Shown here piece by piece: positions 12,931 to 24,139 of a stretch of DNA of 64,000 nt. The notes beneath the pieces are model-generated. The model worked only from the letters and a program-made list of their open reading frames with translations. It searched no databases and was not told the DNA's origin. Within the stretch, counting starts at the first letter, position 1, and each line of letters begins with the position of its first letter. A program made the translations under genes and the position numbers. Origin of the DNA: Cymbomonas tetramitiformis (Eukaryota; Chlorophyta; Pyramimonadophyceae; Pyramimonadales; Pyramimonadaceae); the NCBI GenBank assembly GCA_001247695.2, contig LGRX02003711.1, positions 62,001 to 126,000 on the forward strand, in the 5' to 3' direction.

Positions 12931-13515
12931 CACTCGACCGCTGGGGTGGCTTGGAGCGCCATGGATCCGCCAATTTCGAAGGGGGGCTAGGGCAGGATAT
13001 CTCTATGACGGTCCACCCCCCAGAAGTGGTGGGACGAAAGGTAGGTAGGGTGCAGTTGGCGTGCTGTAGCGGCGTGTAGCTCGATGGCCAAGGCAAGATG
13101 CATGGTGGGGATGACGAAGGACATTAGGTGGGATGTGGGACTACCGCGCCTTGCCACATGAAGGCTCGGCACACCCCTAATTCTAGTGCAAAAGGTTGTT
13201 GATGTAGACTGTGGTAGGCGGGGGCATTGGAGGGGATGTGACCCGAGCATGGTTGCGCTGACGGAGCAGGCAGGGCATAGCGAGCGAACCGCTTCGATTC
13301 GTGCGGCGCGCGAGGTGTCCCAACACACTAGAAGAGTGGCGAAATACTTTTGGGGTGGTTGGCGGGGGCAGGTGGGAGGTTCGAAATGCAGCCGGCTCTC
13401 GTGGTTCGGGTCTTACGCGTACGTGGGTCGCAAGGCTGAAAATAACCGGACCGTCATAGAGATATCATCAAAAGTTTGTGACTTTGTCATAGTTTGTGAC
13501 ATAGTTTGTGTCCTA
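12931..13515. other. Unassigned sequence
   Basis: No convincing gene, RNA or repeat was found. The sequence is GC-rich with several non-coding-looking ORFs. It separates the LINE from the small transposon at 13516. Confidence 0.5.
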
Positions 13516-13790
13516 GGGGGGCGAACATTGCTTTGGGGAGAGGGCCCCAATTCCGGACAAGGATTTTGCCCCCCCTAGCAGCACATCTTAACGTCTAGGG
13601 GGGCTAACCCACCCCCCTAGCAGTTTACCCCCCCTAAGAGTTCCCTTAAGTGTGTGTTTTTCGGAAATCCTAGGGGGGTTAGACCCCCTCCCTAGCAACA
13701 CGCTTTAACGCCTAGGGGGTTGAACCCCCCCGCCTACCAAGACGGTGTCCGGAATTGGGGCCTCCCCCCCCGGAACAATGTTCGCCCCCC
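13516..13790. mobile_element. MITE-like element with nested inverted ends
   Basis: The outer ends are GGGGGGCGAACATTG (13516-13530) and its complement (13776-13790), with a TA dinucleotide just outside on both sides. Inside is a second inverted pair, CAATTCCGGACA (13548-13559) and TGTCCGGAATTG (13746-13757). The interior is made of CCTAGGGGGG/CCCCCCTAG blocks. The 210-bp inner unit recurs in reverse orientation at 42862-43072 without the outer ends, so the inner unit is probably the mobile one. It has no coding capacity. Confidence 0.75.
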
Positions 13791-14130
13791 CCCTACCATA
13801 TCGCAGCGGTAAAATATTGCAGTCGAGGGGAAACAATGCAGTTTGCTATTTATCAAGTGTGGAAATGCAAGTTATCGCTTGCCCGCCCCAACTTTGTTGC
13901 GCTACTGCAGGCACACCCCCTTGTGATTTTAATCACATTACATGGAGTACAATTTTTTGTGACGTTCGTAACTACCATAATTATCTTCACGAGGCGAATG
14001 CATTCTTTTTTAGCTCTCGATCGAGGATCGACCCCATCCGCAACCGCATCAGCTTCGTTTGGAGTCGCGAGTGCCCCCTAAGTCGATGCGGTTCAAGATA
14101 GGGTCGACTAATTCATTGCAACCAAGGGGT
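13791..14130. other. Unassigned sequence
   Basis: Nothing recognisable on either strand apart from short ORFs with no coding character. Confidence 0.4.
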
Positions 14131-14765
14131 GTTCGTGCGTTCTAGCGCAAGAAACCTGGCAGAAATACTCGTATCAATAATATGAATATGTCCCGTAAGT
14201 TTCAGGGCATGCCGTCGAGTACGCTCGAAACGGTCATATCTTGACAAGAGGATAAATCCAAACCCAAAACGCCTCTTGTCAAGATGCGACTGGTTGAAGC
14301 ATACTTGACGGCAGGTCCTGCAACTTCCAGGATATATTCGTAATAATGTTATGAATATATTTGCCAGGTTTCGTGAGTTCTCAGAGTGAACGACAACTCC
14401 AATCCTGCAAGGCAGTTTTGGGTTTGGGTAATAATCAAAACCCAAACCCAAAACGCTTCTTGTCAATATGCGACTGTTTGAAGCATACTTGGCGGCAGGC
14501 CCTGCAACTTCCAGGATGTATTCATAATACTACTATGAATATATCCACCAGGTTTCGTGTGTTGGAGTGAACGACAACTCCAATCCTGCAAGGCAGTTTT
14601 GGGTTTAGGTAATCAAAACCCAAACCCAAAACGCCTCTGGTCAAGATGCGACTGTTTGAAGCATACTTGACGGCAAGCCCCGAAACTTCCAAGATATATT
14701 CATAATACTGGCATGAATGCATCTGCCAGGTTTCGTGAGTTGCAAGGCACGAAAACTCCAATCCG
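14130..14765. repeat. Tandem 180-190 bp repeat, one inverted unit followed by three direct units
   Basis: The block AAAACGCCTCTTGTCAAGAT recurs with small changes near 14267, 14450 and 14630. Units contain GGCAGTTTTGGGTTTGGGTAA followed by AAACCCAAACCCAAAAC, which would fold into a hairpin. The first part (14130-14265) is a diverged unit in the opposite orientation; its TTGACAAGAG pairs with CTCTTGTCAA of the next unit, giving a large inverted repeat. No coding potential. Confidence 0.75.
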
Positions 14766-15195
14766 GAGTTCTGAAATTATCACCCGATAATAGTGGGCCG
14801 CTTCGCAACCGCCGCAAATTCTCCGCGTGCGCTCGATATGCGGAAAATTTATCGAATTCGAGTTTTAAGCATATCATGACACTCGTTTGATGCAGGGCTA
14901 CACGAAAAAAAATACCCTTATTGGGAAAAAACCTCATATAAAGAAAGTGAACACATTTTTTGGGGTTAACACTCTAGACTGAAAACCAGGTTTGTGAAAA
15001 CATATTACAAGCAGTATTAGGAGTTCATATCCGGTCACTGGCACTTATTGCACCTATTTAATGCCCAATTATTGAAAGTTAGAGGTTGAATCGGCCATCT
15101 CGGCTATTAATAAGGCAAGCATTGTTCAATTCAATGAGAATTGAGCTAGGAAACGGCGAACTAACTCCGCATCATGCTCCTCTATTGGACCCTCT
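14766..15195. other. Unassigned sequence
   Basis: No gene, RNA or repeat could be supported in this AT-richer spacer. Confidence 0.4.
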
Positions 15196-16372
15196 TCAGT
15201 GGCATTTCCCACTCCTTGCACCATCTCCGAGCAACTGCGCATGTTCAATGCTTCCAACCTCCTCTATAGCTCCAGGCTCAGTGGCTTCAGGCTCATCACG
15301 ATCTCCACATGTCAGAAAGGGAATCGAAGCAAGAAGAATTCGAACTGCCTGCAGGTGTGCGTCTTTCCTAGCGACAGGAACAGAGTAGGACTCGTCATTG
15401 TTCAAAACGAGCCGCAACCCTTGCAAAGAGTCTACTTTGAACTTTCCTACCACAGTGTCGCGACTCTGATCATTCACACAAGCTTTCACTTGTTCCAAGG
15501 CAACGACTTCTAAAGCAGTGAGTGCAACGCGCTTTGCACTTGCAGCAGCAGCTCGTTTTCCAAGACTCTTCCCTGCTTCGACTCCATCACGGCTCGTCCC
15601 TGTTACAGCTCCGTCTTGGCTGGGCGTCATTCCAGAGCCGTCAGTGTTCAAAGCTGGAGTGCCGGCCGATTCAGTCTCGGCCGCTCCTGAGATGTTTCTC
15701 AACGCTGCATCTGCAACGCTATTCACCCGAGCGTTGTAGCTTGCATTAACCTGTTTTGAGTGCCGTTTGGAAGACCAGCTGGTCACCTGCTCGAGTCGAA
15801 GCTGCTTATCAAAAGCTGAAACTGCATAATTTTTGGCGAGGAGCCCGAGGACCTCTTTGTCTGGCGCACGACAACTTCTTCCAGCGCCGATCGAAAGGCC
15901 CCCCTGATAGTATTTTTCAAGCAACTCCAACTACGCAGGCGTTTTTTTTTTCTGGGCTGCAGTCTTGGGCTTTGTTGCAAAGCCCGATTTCCACAGAGCA
16001 CACCGCTTTCTTGCCTGCACCATTGTTAAATTTCGAAAACACGTCCCAGGACCACTGCCCTCCACTCCCCGCGCAAGATACTCGAGATCGATGTCGCGTG
16101 ACTCTTGCCAGAACCCCGAATATTCAGGTTGGATATGAGAGGGTGCCAACTCAGATAGTGTATATTGGCTTCCTATGATGGATGCAGTCCACGACCTCTT
16201 TGAGGTTTCCACATCGTGCAGGGTAGGTGGAGGATCCACAGGAGGTGGTGGGGAACACTGCAGCATGTGTCGGTTCAGCCTGCTCGGTATCAGAAAAGGG
16301 TGACCTCTTCGCATACACCCAGCTTGTGTGCACACCCCGGCCCCTACGTTTTTTGCATTCTGCAGCACACTG
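15196..16372 (-). pseudogene. Unrecognised protein remnant with Cys/His N-terminus, one in-frame stop
   Basis: On the minus strand one frame is open from about 16372 down to 15196, with a single TAG at 15931-15933. The upstream part holds VCTQAGCMRRGHPF...LNRHMLQC, a zinc-finger-like spacing of two Cys, a His and a Cys, followed by Pro-rich sequence. After the TAG the frame continues with protein-like composition (KKRAAAASAKRVALTALEVV and similar). The first coding bases follow CTGCAG in a TGCAG-rich block, which could be an intron 3' end. The family was not recognised; a transposon-encoded DNA-binding protein is possible. Confidence 0.35.
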
Positions 16373-17075
16373 CTGCACAGGTGCTGCAGGCGTACCACAG
16401 ACGTACCACGGACGCACCGCACACGTATGACAATGTGCTACAAGACAAGCTGCAGCATGCTTGCAGCATGTCTGCAACACATATACGTCTGCAGCACACC
16501 GCTACAGGCATGCTGCAGACACGCTGAAGTGACCCCTCTAGTGTTGCAGACATGCTGCAAGAATGTGGTGCTGAATCCGTGCAGCATGCGTGCAGCATGT
16601 GTTCAGCATATAAGCTGCACATGCCTTGCAGGCATGTTATCAATGAGATACAACCGCTGCATATGTGTGCACATGCGCTGAGGACATGCTACACTATATA
16701 ACATGCATGCCGCGGGCATGCTGCACGCATGCTGCATGAATATTATGGTGAGCTGCAAAAGTGTTATTGTGCGTTGCAGAAGTGTGCACATGTGTTGTTG
16801 ACATGCTACAGTATCTTACATGTATGCTGTAGGCATGCTGCATGAATAATATGATGAGCTGCAAAAGTATTTGTGTACGCTGCAGAAGTGTTGCATGTGT
16901 ATATTATAAGTTGCAGGCATGTTGCATATCAAGCTGCAAATATGTTACATGTATATATTGTATATGCTATTGGCATGCTGCACATATATCACAAGCAAGA
17001 TTCATATGAGCTGCAGGCATGAGAAGATGTTGCAAAAATATTTCAAATTTAAATGCACTATGATGCTTGTGTTGC
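16340..17075. repeat. Degenerate TGCTGCA/GCATG low-complexity block
   Basis: Dense, imperfect reiteration of TGCTGCAG, GCATGCTGCA and CATGTGT with no fixed period; it fades into AT-rich DNA after 17000. The left edge (CCCCTACGTTTTTTGCATT at about 16346) recurs on the opposite strand near 42575. Similar blocks lie at 30290-30440, 38655-38960 and 41765-42560, and inside three introns of the gene at 39840-41760. Confidence 0.7.
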
Positions 17076-17770
17076 AAACATGATTGTGGTGGGGGAATAA
17101 GTGCAAGTTCTATTAAAACATTGTGTTCAAATTAATTAAGCTATATACAATGATATTATTCACGATTTAACTATTCGCTACAAGGTTAAATCATCTTTGC
17201 TAACTATAGGCATCTACACGCGTTGACTTCACCAAAATTAACATCTACACGCGTTGACGTCAGCAAAACTAAACTAGCGTAACTATCAACCTACAACCTA
17301 TATAGAAGACGAAGTTACATGGGATCCCCCCTTGGGCGTTTTCAACCGATCTGAAAAATAAAGCCAAATAACCAACGGTTAGCGAGGGGTAGAGAGAAAA
17401 TTAACTAGCAAACTACTTTTCCAAGACTGAATTATCAACTTGTAAACGATAGCGAATAAACGAAGAAAGTCGCGAGGGATACCTTTGGAACTTGGGCTTC
17501 GGAAAATTCGTTCTCATCCTTGCGCGTTTTCAGCCCATCTAAACAACAAAAAGCCACATAACGGACGGTTAGCACATCGCAGATTCAAATAAGTATTAAA
17601 ACACTCTCTTAAAACTAAAATATCGTCCTATAAACGTTAGCGAATAACACTAGAACAAGGTTTTGCTTAAGTTTGCTTAAGTTTGCTTAAGTTTGCTTAA
17701 GTCGGTATAAATCGTTAGAATTATATACCCGATGACATAGGAATGTCACCAAGCCCGCTTCAGGAGGCCC
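17076..17770. other. AT-rich spacer with a dispersed TTTTCAGCCCATCT-type repeat
   Basis: Two copies of an approximately 70-bp segment (about 17335-17400 and 17520-17580) share a core of the type GCGTTTTCAGCCCATCT...AAGCCACATAACGGACGGTTAGC. Related copies occur near 28800-28890 and 28965-29025. At 17660-17700 the ten-base unit GTTTGCTTAA is repeated about four times. No gene is seen. Confidence 0.5.
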
Positions 17771-18365
17771 CAGGGCAAGGGTCGGAATCGATTGTTTGGG
17801 CAAACACGATTAATCGATTAAACACGGTTGTCACAATTACAATCGATTTGGAATTGCAGTAATTAGGAATCAAACAGGTTAGATTTTTGGGGCAACTACA
17901 ATCGAATCGATTTTGAACGGCGACTAATCACCAATCGAATCGATTTGCATTCGATGAGGAACCACAATCGAATCGGTTTCGTGTTCGTGGTAATAATTAC
18001 GAATCAAATCGGTTTTTTTAAAATGATTACACCAATCGAATGTGTTCTTGTTGTGGCATAACACCAATATAACCGGTTTCGATCGTCAGCGACAAACACG
18101 TTATCGGTTATGAAATTGATTATGAAATCGATTGGGCCACACACAGATCGGCAGCACCCACCCACTCAATGATTGGCTCTTGGGTTTCAGCTGCGGCTCA
18201 AATTTCAAATTTACCATTCCCACCTAATACTCAAATATCATCATCAAAATGATCTATGAGATACGGCGCATTTCCCGAGGTACAAAGCTCTCACCAGAAT
18301 GCAACTCCATTAGTTTAGAGCTCTAATCGTTGTTTCGTTCACTCATTATTTCATCATCGATTAAT

Positions 18366-18900
18366 ATGGGCAAACGTGCTGCAACGACCTCCAAGAAATC
18401 CCAACCCGTTAAAACCAGATTGCCGCCCCTTGGCAAGGGTCCGATCATCGCACACCCCGCCATGCATTCGATCATCGGGATAATACTGAGAACATCTATG
18501 ATGTGGAACGTATAGGCGTAGCCGAACGATCTGTTCAAGTCAATGGTTTGACGGTCGAGGAATCATGGCTAATCCGCTGGAAGGGGTACAGTGACCCGCA
18601 CGACACCTGGGAGCCAATCGAGAATTTGGCCGGCTATGACGATGACATAGCACAATTTCGAAATGCTAAGTCCGAGCAGCAACCTTTAAAGCTGGGCAAA
18701 CGCAGGCGTAGAACTCCAGTTGACGACAACACCCCCTGTCTCTGTCGCTGCCACCCCAGGCGAGAGTGCTCCTGGATCTTCCGCGGCTGCCACCTCCAAC
18801 AACGCTGAAGAAGAAGATGATTGTGCTGAAGAAGATGAGAGTGACGACGTCATCCTTCGCCCTGCCATGCGAGGCCGCCGCAGTGCAAAGGTAATTTGTT
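18366..18900 (+). pseudogene. Chromodomain protein remnant
   Basis: A short ORF starts at the ATG at 18366 (MGKRAATTSKKSQPVK, basic). After a frame change near 18480 the sequence is a canonical chromodomain (about 18485-18660): ENIYDVERI, then ESWLIRWKGYSDPHDTWEPI and EN.AGYDDDIAQF. The aromatic-cage residues expected in this fold (Tyr, Trp, Trp) are present. A second frame change near 18720 leads into an acidic, Ala/Glu-rich tail ending at a possible 5' splice site (AAG|GTAATT at about 18891). Chromodomains bind methylated histone tails; inside a transposon this could target insertion. Frame changes mean decay or unrecognised introns. Confidence 0.65.
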
Positions 18901-19059
18901 CTCCATCATGTTCTCCGTCCTTTCAAACGAAGTTCGGTTGACGTTACGTACCTTACCTTATTTCTGGTGCACCTCACACCGTTAGGCATACCCTAGTAGT
19001 CATCATGTTATTATGTTTAATGCGCTTGACTCCGAGTCTGCAAACTCTGACGTTCTGAT

Positions 19060-19250
19060 GTGTCAGCAGGTGTGGTCGTTCTTCAACGAGTTCATCTGCA
19101 CGACTACCTCCAAGCCGATTGGGCTTCGGTGTGCCATACATCGAGGGATGCTCTGCCCGGCTTGCTGCCACCGCGAACACCACCAACGCCCGCCAGCATC
19201 TATCCCGCGTGCACAAGGACCACTTGGCTGAGCTTAATACTTTGCCGGTC
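19060..19250 (+). pseudogene. Possible BED-finger-like exon downstream of the chromodomain
   Basis: After a possible 3' splice site (TGTCAGCAG at about 19069) one frame reads TTNARQHLSRVHKDHLAELN, like the second half of a BED-type zinc finger with a HxxxxH tail. The first Cys pair expected in a BED finger is not clear. BED fingers are typical of hAT transposases, which would fit the inverted ends around it. Weak call. Confidence 0.25.
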
Positions 19251-19689
19251 AGCTAGCCTGTTTTAGTTAGTATCTTGAGTTCAGCTTTGTTGTGTTGTCC
19301 ACTTTGTTTTTATCCTGCATATTATGTTTCTTGTGTGATATAAACAGTGTTTACACCTTATAATCAGTTCTAAAACCGGTTATCAAATCGATTAGACTGC
19401 TTGAACAATCGGTACACAATAGGTCTAGAGAAAGCGTATGACCACAATCGAATCGATTTGGACCATTCAATATTTGGTAGATAATAGGTTTGCAGTTCAA
19501 TAACAATCACAATCGAATCGGTTTAGCAGATGCAGTACTAGGTACACAATCAGTTGTCAATATCTGTGAAACACCAACACAATCGATTACAGCTGTCGAC
19601 AATTAGTTAGAAATCTATTATGAAAATCTGACAATCGGTTTGAAACCGGTTTGAAATTTCAAACCGATTCCGACCCTTGCCCCAGGGTT

Positions 19690-20214
19690 CACGCGAGAGC
19701 CCCAGAATGACTGGCGCGATGCCAGGAGATATGGCTCGAAGAGGATGGGTTTGTAAAAGGCCAAAGATTTGTCTGGCAGTCGACGATGAGTAACTATACA
19801 CATCAGCGGATCACTGATCGGTGGTGGTATAAGCGTATAACAATCCGTGTGATGGGTGTTCGTGCGATGGACGCAGTCACGCAGATGGGTGATGTCATGT
19901 CATCGATCGTGGCCTATATATGATGAGGTCCAACATTTATATCCATATCGATTATGAAATACTTCAAATTTGCGGCGTGACACAGTTGAGAAGTTGCAAG
20001 TTCAAAATTTGACTTGGTCAACCTCACTGGGCCGTTCTTGAAGAGATTTACGCTCGCGCTTGGAACGCTTTTTGGCTTTGGGAAGTTTCGACGACATGGC
20101 GCTCTTCGATTTTCTTAGAGTAGAATAGTCATTTATTTCCATTATATTATATGGTAACATGACATTTTTGTAGCTACGCTCAAACAAACGCGTTTGTACT
20201 CGAGTTTTCTCTTC
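19690..20214. other. Spacer, with a short basic minus-strand ORF
   Basis: Nothing firm. A minus-strand ORF (about 20096-20002) reads MSSKLPKAKKRSKRERKSL, a nuclear-localisation-like basic peptide, but it is too short to call a gene. Confidence 0.3.
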
Positions 20215-21150
20215 TTTACAATATCGCAGATCGGCAGCCCCTTTGCAAGCGGGAAAACCGCTACTCTAGCGGCGTTTTGGACTTTACCGGCGTTCTCCTC
20301 GCGGAAAACCACCACATGATGATATTTGCATCACTTCATTTGGTCAATTTTTTCGAAAAGATTGGGGAACACTTGGCAACCCTATGTTTTTGGCGACAGA
20401 AATTTTCAGTTTGCATTGCGATAGTGGCATTAGCTCAAACAGAGCGCCAAACCTGCGGTTTGGAGATCTCCGTTGAAACCCGAGATGCCACACAATAGAA
20501 GCTTGTTTTTTCACGCGTTGTACTAACCCTCTCCTTTTTGAAAGATTCGCAGGTTTTCAGACCCTTTAATAGCGGGAAACCCGCTATTCAAAGGACTATT
20601 TCAACCTCACGAGCGTTCTCCTCGCGAAACTTCACGTGGAGTAGAGCCCATGTTTGTTTGATTTGAGTATCTCTTCGAAAAGATTGGGGCACACTTGGCA
20701 ACCCTGTGTTTTTGGCGACAGAAATTTTCAGTTTGCATTGCGATAGTAGTGGCATTAGCTCAAACAGAGCGCCAAACCTGCGGTTTGGAGATCTCCGTTG
20801 AAACCCGAGATGCCACACAATAGAAGCTTGTTTTTTCACGCGTTGTACTAACCCTCTCCTTTTTGAAAGATTCGCAGGTTTTCAGACCCTTTAATAGCGG
20901 AAACCCCGCTATTCAAAGGAATATTTCGACCTCACGAGCGTTCTCCTCGCGAAAAATTCACGTGGAGTAGACCCCATGTTTGTTTGATTTGAGTATCTCT
21001 TCGAAAAGATTGGGGAACACTTGGCAACCCTATCTTTTAGGCGACACAATTTTTCAGTTTGCATTGCGATAGTGGCATTAGCTCAAACAGAGCGCCAAAC
21101 CTGCGGTTTGGAGATCTCGGTAAAAACCCGAGATGCCACACACTAAAGGT
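20215..21150. repeat. Tandem repeat of about 324 bp, three copies
   Basis: The landmark TGGAGATCTC occurs at 20461, 20786 and 21109. Each unit contains the palindromic AATAGCGGGAAACCCGCTATT-type sequence and CCAAACCTGCGGTTTGG, so each could fold into two hairpins. The first copy is the most diverged at its 5' side. No protein coding is evident; ORFs here are chance. Confidence 0.85.
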
Positions 21151-21564
21151 ATGCTTCTATTGCTTTTTTCCCTCTCCTTGACCTTTCCATTTCTTTAGTC
21201 TTTGAGTTCTAACATCTTGGTTGGATGCCCATAGGTACAAGACTCTTACAAGACTCAAGCAAAGGCGGAGCTCCAACAGTGGACTGTGCGGAGGGATGCC
21301 GAGCCTCTCAGCGGGGGAGGCCCCGAGCTCCCTGTCAACCGCCAGTGAACAAGTATCTGCCCGAGCAGCCCCCCCGCGCCTGCCGGGAGGGCAAAAACCG
21401 TAGCTTGTAGCTCAGGAGGGGCAAAGTTGCGATGCCCATAGTGGTTGCAAGCTTCAATGTCCGCGCCGTGGTGACTGCGTGGTGTTATAAGTTGTTACTT
21501 GTTGGCCACGGTGTTATAAGTTATTATAAATTGTTATAAGTTGTTTACAACCGTAGGGACAAGG
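21151..21564. other. Unassigned, possible short exon
   Basis: A possible 3' splice site (GCCCATAG at about 21226-21233) precedes a frame reading YKTQAKAELQQWTVRRDAEP. This may be a gene fragment, but no partner exon is clear. TTGTTATAAGTTGTT-type short repeats lie at 21485-21545. Confidence 0.2.
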
Positions 21565-21785
21565 TGCCGGTGGGTCGGGAGCGGCGTGCGCGAGTCCTGA
21601 TTCAAGGCTCGAGGCGCGCCCCCCTGTACCCGTGGCTAATTGTAGCATGTCATTTTCGTTTGGGGTGGAAGTGGATTACAGCCGGTGGGTTAGGAGTGGC
21701 GTGCGCGGGTCCTTGTGATTCAAGGCTCGAGGCGCGCCCCCGGACCCGTGGCTCCACTTGTAGATATGTATTGGTTTGGTATGGG
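21565..21785. repeat. Dispersed direct repeat, copy 1 (copy 2 at 23693-23920)
   Basis: The block starting GTGCCGGTGGGTCGGGAGCG and ending near TATGTATTGGTTTGGTA occurs twice in the same orientation, here and at 23693-23920. Within each copy the GGCTCGAGGCGCGCCCC segment is itself duplicated. In both places the block is followed at a short distance by one or more units of the 130-bp satellite. Confidence 0.8.
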
Positions 21786-21879
21786 GTGATAGTAAAACAT
21801 ATCTGTTCATCTATCCATTTATGTATTGCGTATATGTCCGTTTCACGGGGAGAAACGATCGATGCAAAGGTGTGGCGGA

Positions 21880-22975
21880 CCGAGTGTGGGCGCATGTAGG
21901 TTGGGCCCCTTGAATATGTTTGGTGCGGTGTGAGGACAGCTCCTCTGACACGCGACCAGAAGAAGGGGATGTGGCTTGTAGGCTGTATGTGGTTGTTTTG
22001 GGTCGGTGCGGCAGACCGTGGGCGCATGTGGGTAGGGCACACTGAATATATATGGTGCGGTGTGAGGACAACTCCTCTGACACGCGACCGGAACGAGGGG
22101 GTGTGCCCTGTAGGATCTATGCGGTTGTTTTGGGTTGGTGCGGCAGACCGTGGGCGTAAATGGGTAGGGCACATTGAATATGTATGGTGCGGTGTGAGGA
22201 CAACTCCTCTGACACGCGACCGGAACGAGGGGGTGTGCCCTGTAGGATCTATGCGGTTGTTTTGGGTTGGTGCGGCAGACCGTGGGCGTAAGTGGGTAGG
22301 GCACATTGAATATGTATGGTGCGGTGTGAGGACAACTCCTCAGACACGCGACCAGAAGAAGGGGGTGTGGCCAACACTATGTATGTGGTTGTTTGCGGTT
22401 GGTGTGGCACACCACGCGTGGGCACATGTGGGTTGGGCACACTGAATATGTATGGTGCGGTGTGAGGACAGCTCCTCCGACACGCGACCGGAACGAGGGG
22501 GTGTGCCGTGTAGGATGTATGCGGTTGTTTCAGGTTGGTGCGGCAGACCGTGGGCGCATGTGGGTTGGGCCCCTTGAAAATGTTTGGTGCGGTGTGAGGA
22601 CAGCTCCTCTGACACGCGACCATAAGGGGGTGTGGCCTGTAGGATGTATGTGGTTGTTTTGGGTTGGTGCGGCAGACCGTGGGCGCATGTGGGTTGGGCC
22701 CCTTGAAAATGTTTGGTGCGGTGTGAGGACAGCTCCTCTGACACGCGACCATAAGGGGGTGTGGCCTGTAGGATGTATGTGGTTGTTTTGGGTTGGTGCG
22801 GCATACCGTGGGCGCATGTGTGTTGGGCACACTGAATATGTATGGTGCGATGTGAGGACAGCTCCTCTGACACGCGACCAGAAGGGGGTGTGGCCAGCAC
22901 TATGCATGTGTTTGTTTGGGGTTGGTGTGGCACACCACGCGTGGGCGTATGTGGGTTGGGTCCCTTGAATATAGG
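21880..22975. repeat. Satellite with units of about 129-135 bp, eight to nine copies
   Basis: Units carry CAGACCGTGGGCGCATGTGGG, GCACACTGAATATGTATGGTG and CCTCTGACACGCGACC. Landmark spacing is about 129-135 bp. Because most units are near 129 bp (43 codons), frames stay open on both strands, giving spurious ORFs of 100-230 residues. One more unit lies at 23965-24060, next to the gap. Confidence 0.85.
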
Positions 22976-23084
22976 ACAGATATCATGAAAGCTAATCTTG
23001 AATAGCTGCTGGCACTGAATATTTCGATACAATTGAACACTTGTAACCTTTAGCCGATACCCACGCAGGTCAGAACGGAGTCGC

Positions 23085-23650
23085 GAATTGTCACCAACAA
23101 GATGCGTGTTGTGCCCGCCACGCGATTTGGGATGAACACATGAACGACTGGGCGTGCGTGAGCTCGGTCAAGCAATTGCGACCATGGAAGGTGAACCCCT
23201 TGCTCCCCCACAAGTCCACAAGCACGGCCCTTGACAGCTTTGTCGTGATGGGCAGTGAAGTGAAGGGTGCTCCGGGGTCACACGTCTCACCCCGTGCCCC
23301 CCGACACGGCCCGTGACAGCTTTGTCGTGGACAGTGATCTGAACGGGTTTTCGCGTGTGCAGGTTGTGGGCCAAGCTGGTCAAGCCGGTGCTGTAGCAGC
23401 CGCGTTGGACCTCAATGAGGACTCCAATGAGGAGCCCGCGGGGGAAGAAGACGGGGCGCCTGAAGAGCCTGCGGAACCCCCGGTGAGTTTTCTGTGATTC
23501 CTAAAACCGTTTGCCTATCTTAAACCTAATTTATGTAATACGTTCCTCCGTCAGAGGTTGCTTAAAAAGAGACGTGCGTACAAGCGTGTTCCACTTGTGT
23601 TGGTTTCTGGATGGTGTTCAGCTCGGGAGGGTACTCCTTCGACCGGCCGG
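23085..23650 (+). pseudogene. Possible fragment of a spliced acidic protein
   Basis: Possible exons are seen: a frame ending near 23190, then after GTGTGCAG (about 23354-23361) a frame reading VAAALDLNEDSNEEPAGEEDG to about 23480. A good 5' site (CCG|GTGAGTTTT, about 23481) and a 3' site (CTCCGTCAG, about 23553) follow, and the next exon begins RLLKKRRAYKR. A copy of the 95-bp satellite (about 23215-23340) sits between the first two pieces. Function unknown; the acidic plus basic composition could suit a nuclear protein. Confidence 0.25.
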
Positions 23651-23692
23651 TAAGGTTACATGGCGGAAGGTTGTTTTTCTTTTCCCCGACGA

Positions 23693-24060
23693 TGTGCCGG
23701 TGGGTCGGGAGCGGCGTGCGTGTGGCCTGATTCAAGGCTCGCTGCGCGCCCCCTGTACCCGTGGCTACTCGTCTTCAAGGCATCTTCTTTTGGGGTAGTT
23801 GTGGATTACAGCCGGTGGGTTATGAGAGGCGTGCGCGTGTCCTTGTGATTCAAGGCTCGAGGCGCGCCCCCGGACCCGTGGCTCCACTTGTAGATATATG
23901 TATTGGTTTGGTACGTCTTGATAGTAAAACATAACAAGACGTATATTGTTTCGGATTGGTGCGGCAGACCGTGGGCGCAGGTGGGTTGGGCACACTGAAT
24001 ATATATGGTGCGGTGTGAGGATAACTCCTCTGACACGCGACCAAAAGGGGATGTGTGTTG
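23693..24060. repeat. Dispersed direct repeat, copy 2, plus one 130-bp satellite unit
   Basis: 23693-23920 repeats 21565-21785 in direct orientation; 23965-24060 is a unit of the satellite at 21880-22975. Together they are a partial duplication of the 21.56-22.1 kb segment. Confidence 0.75.
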
Positions 24061-24139
24061 GAGGGTTGCTGGCTCGCGAGATCGCGGTCCAATATCCATA
24101 GCGTTCTCATAGGACGCTGGCGCTGGCGGGGGGGGGGGG

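Larger units (their letters stand above)
17773..19682. mobile_element. Transposon-like unit with inverted ends around a chromodomain remnant
   Basis: GGGCAAGGGTCGGAATCG at 17773-17790 is matched by its exact complement at 19665-19682 (18 bp). Both ends lead inward into arrays of AATCGAATCGATTT-like motifs (17790-18150 and 19360-19660). Between them lie a chromodomain and short possible exons. The outward bases CAG at the left edge resemble hAT termini, but no 8-bp target duplication is evident, so the superfamily is not fixed. It is probably a defective DNA transposon that carries or captured a chromodomain. Confidence 0.6.

Noticed and set aside
13186..13578. 130-codon + strand ORF
   Set aside because: No domain and it runs into the MITE; composition follows local GC.
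14400..14640. Interstitial telomere repeats (GGGTTTGGGTAA / AACCCAAACCC)
   Set aside because: Only two or three heptamer-like words inside a 185-bp repeat unit; not a tandem telomere array.
17761..19701. Target duplication (GAGGCCCC / GAGAGCCCC) around the chromodomain transposon
   Set aside because: The copies differ and do not abut the inverted ends.
21650..23032. ORFs of 125-230 codons on both strands
   Set aside because: The satellite unit near 129 bp is a multiple of three; both strands stay open by chance.
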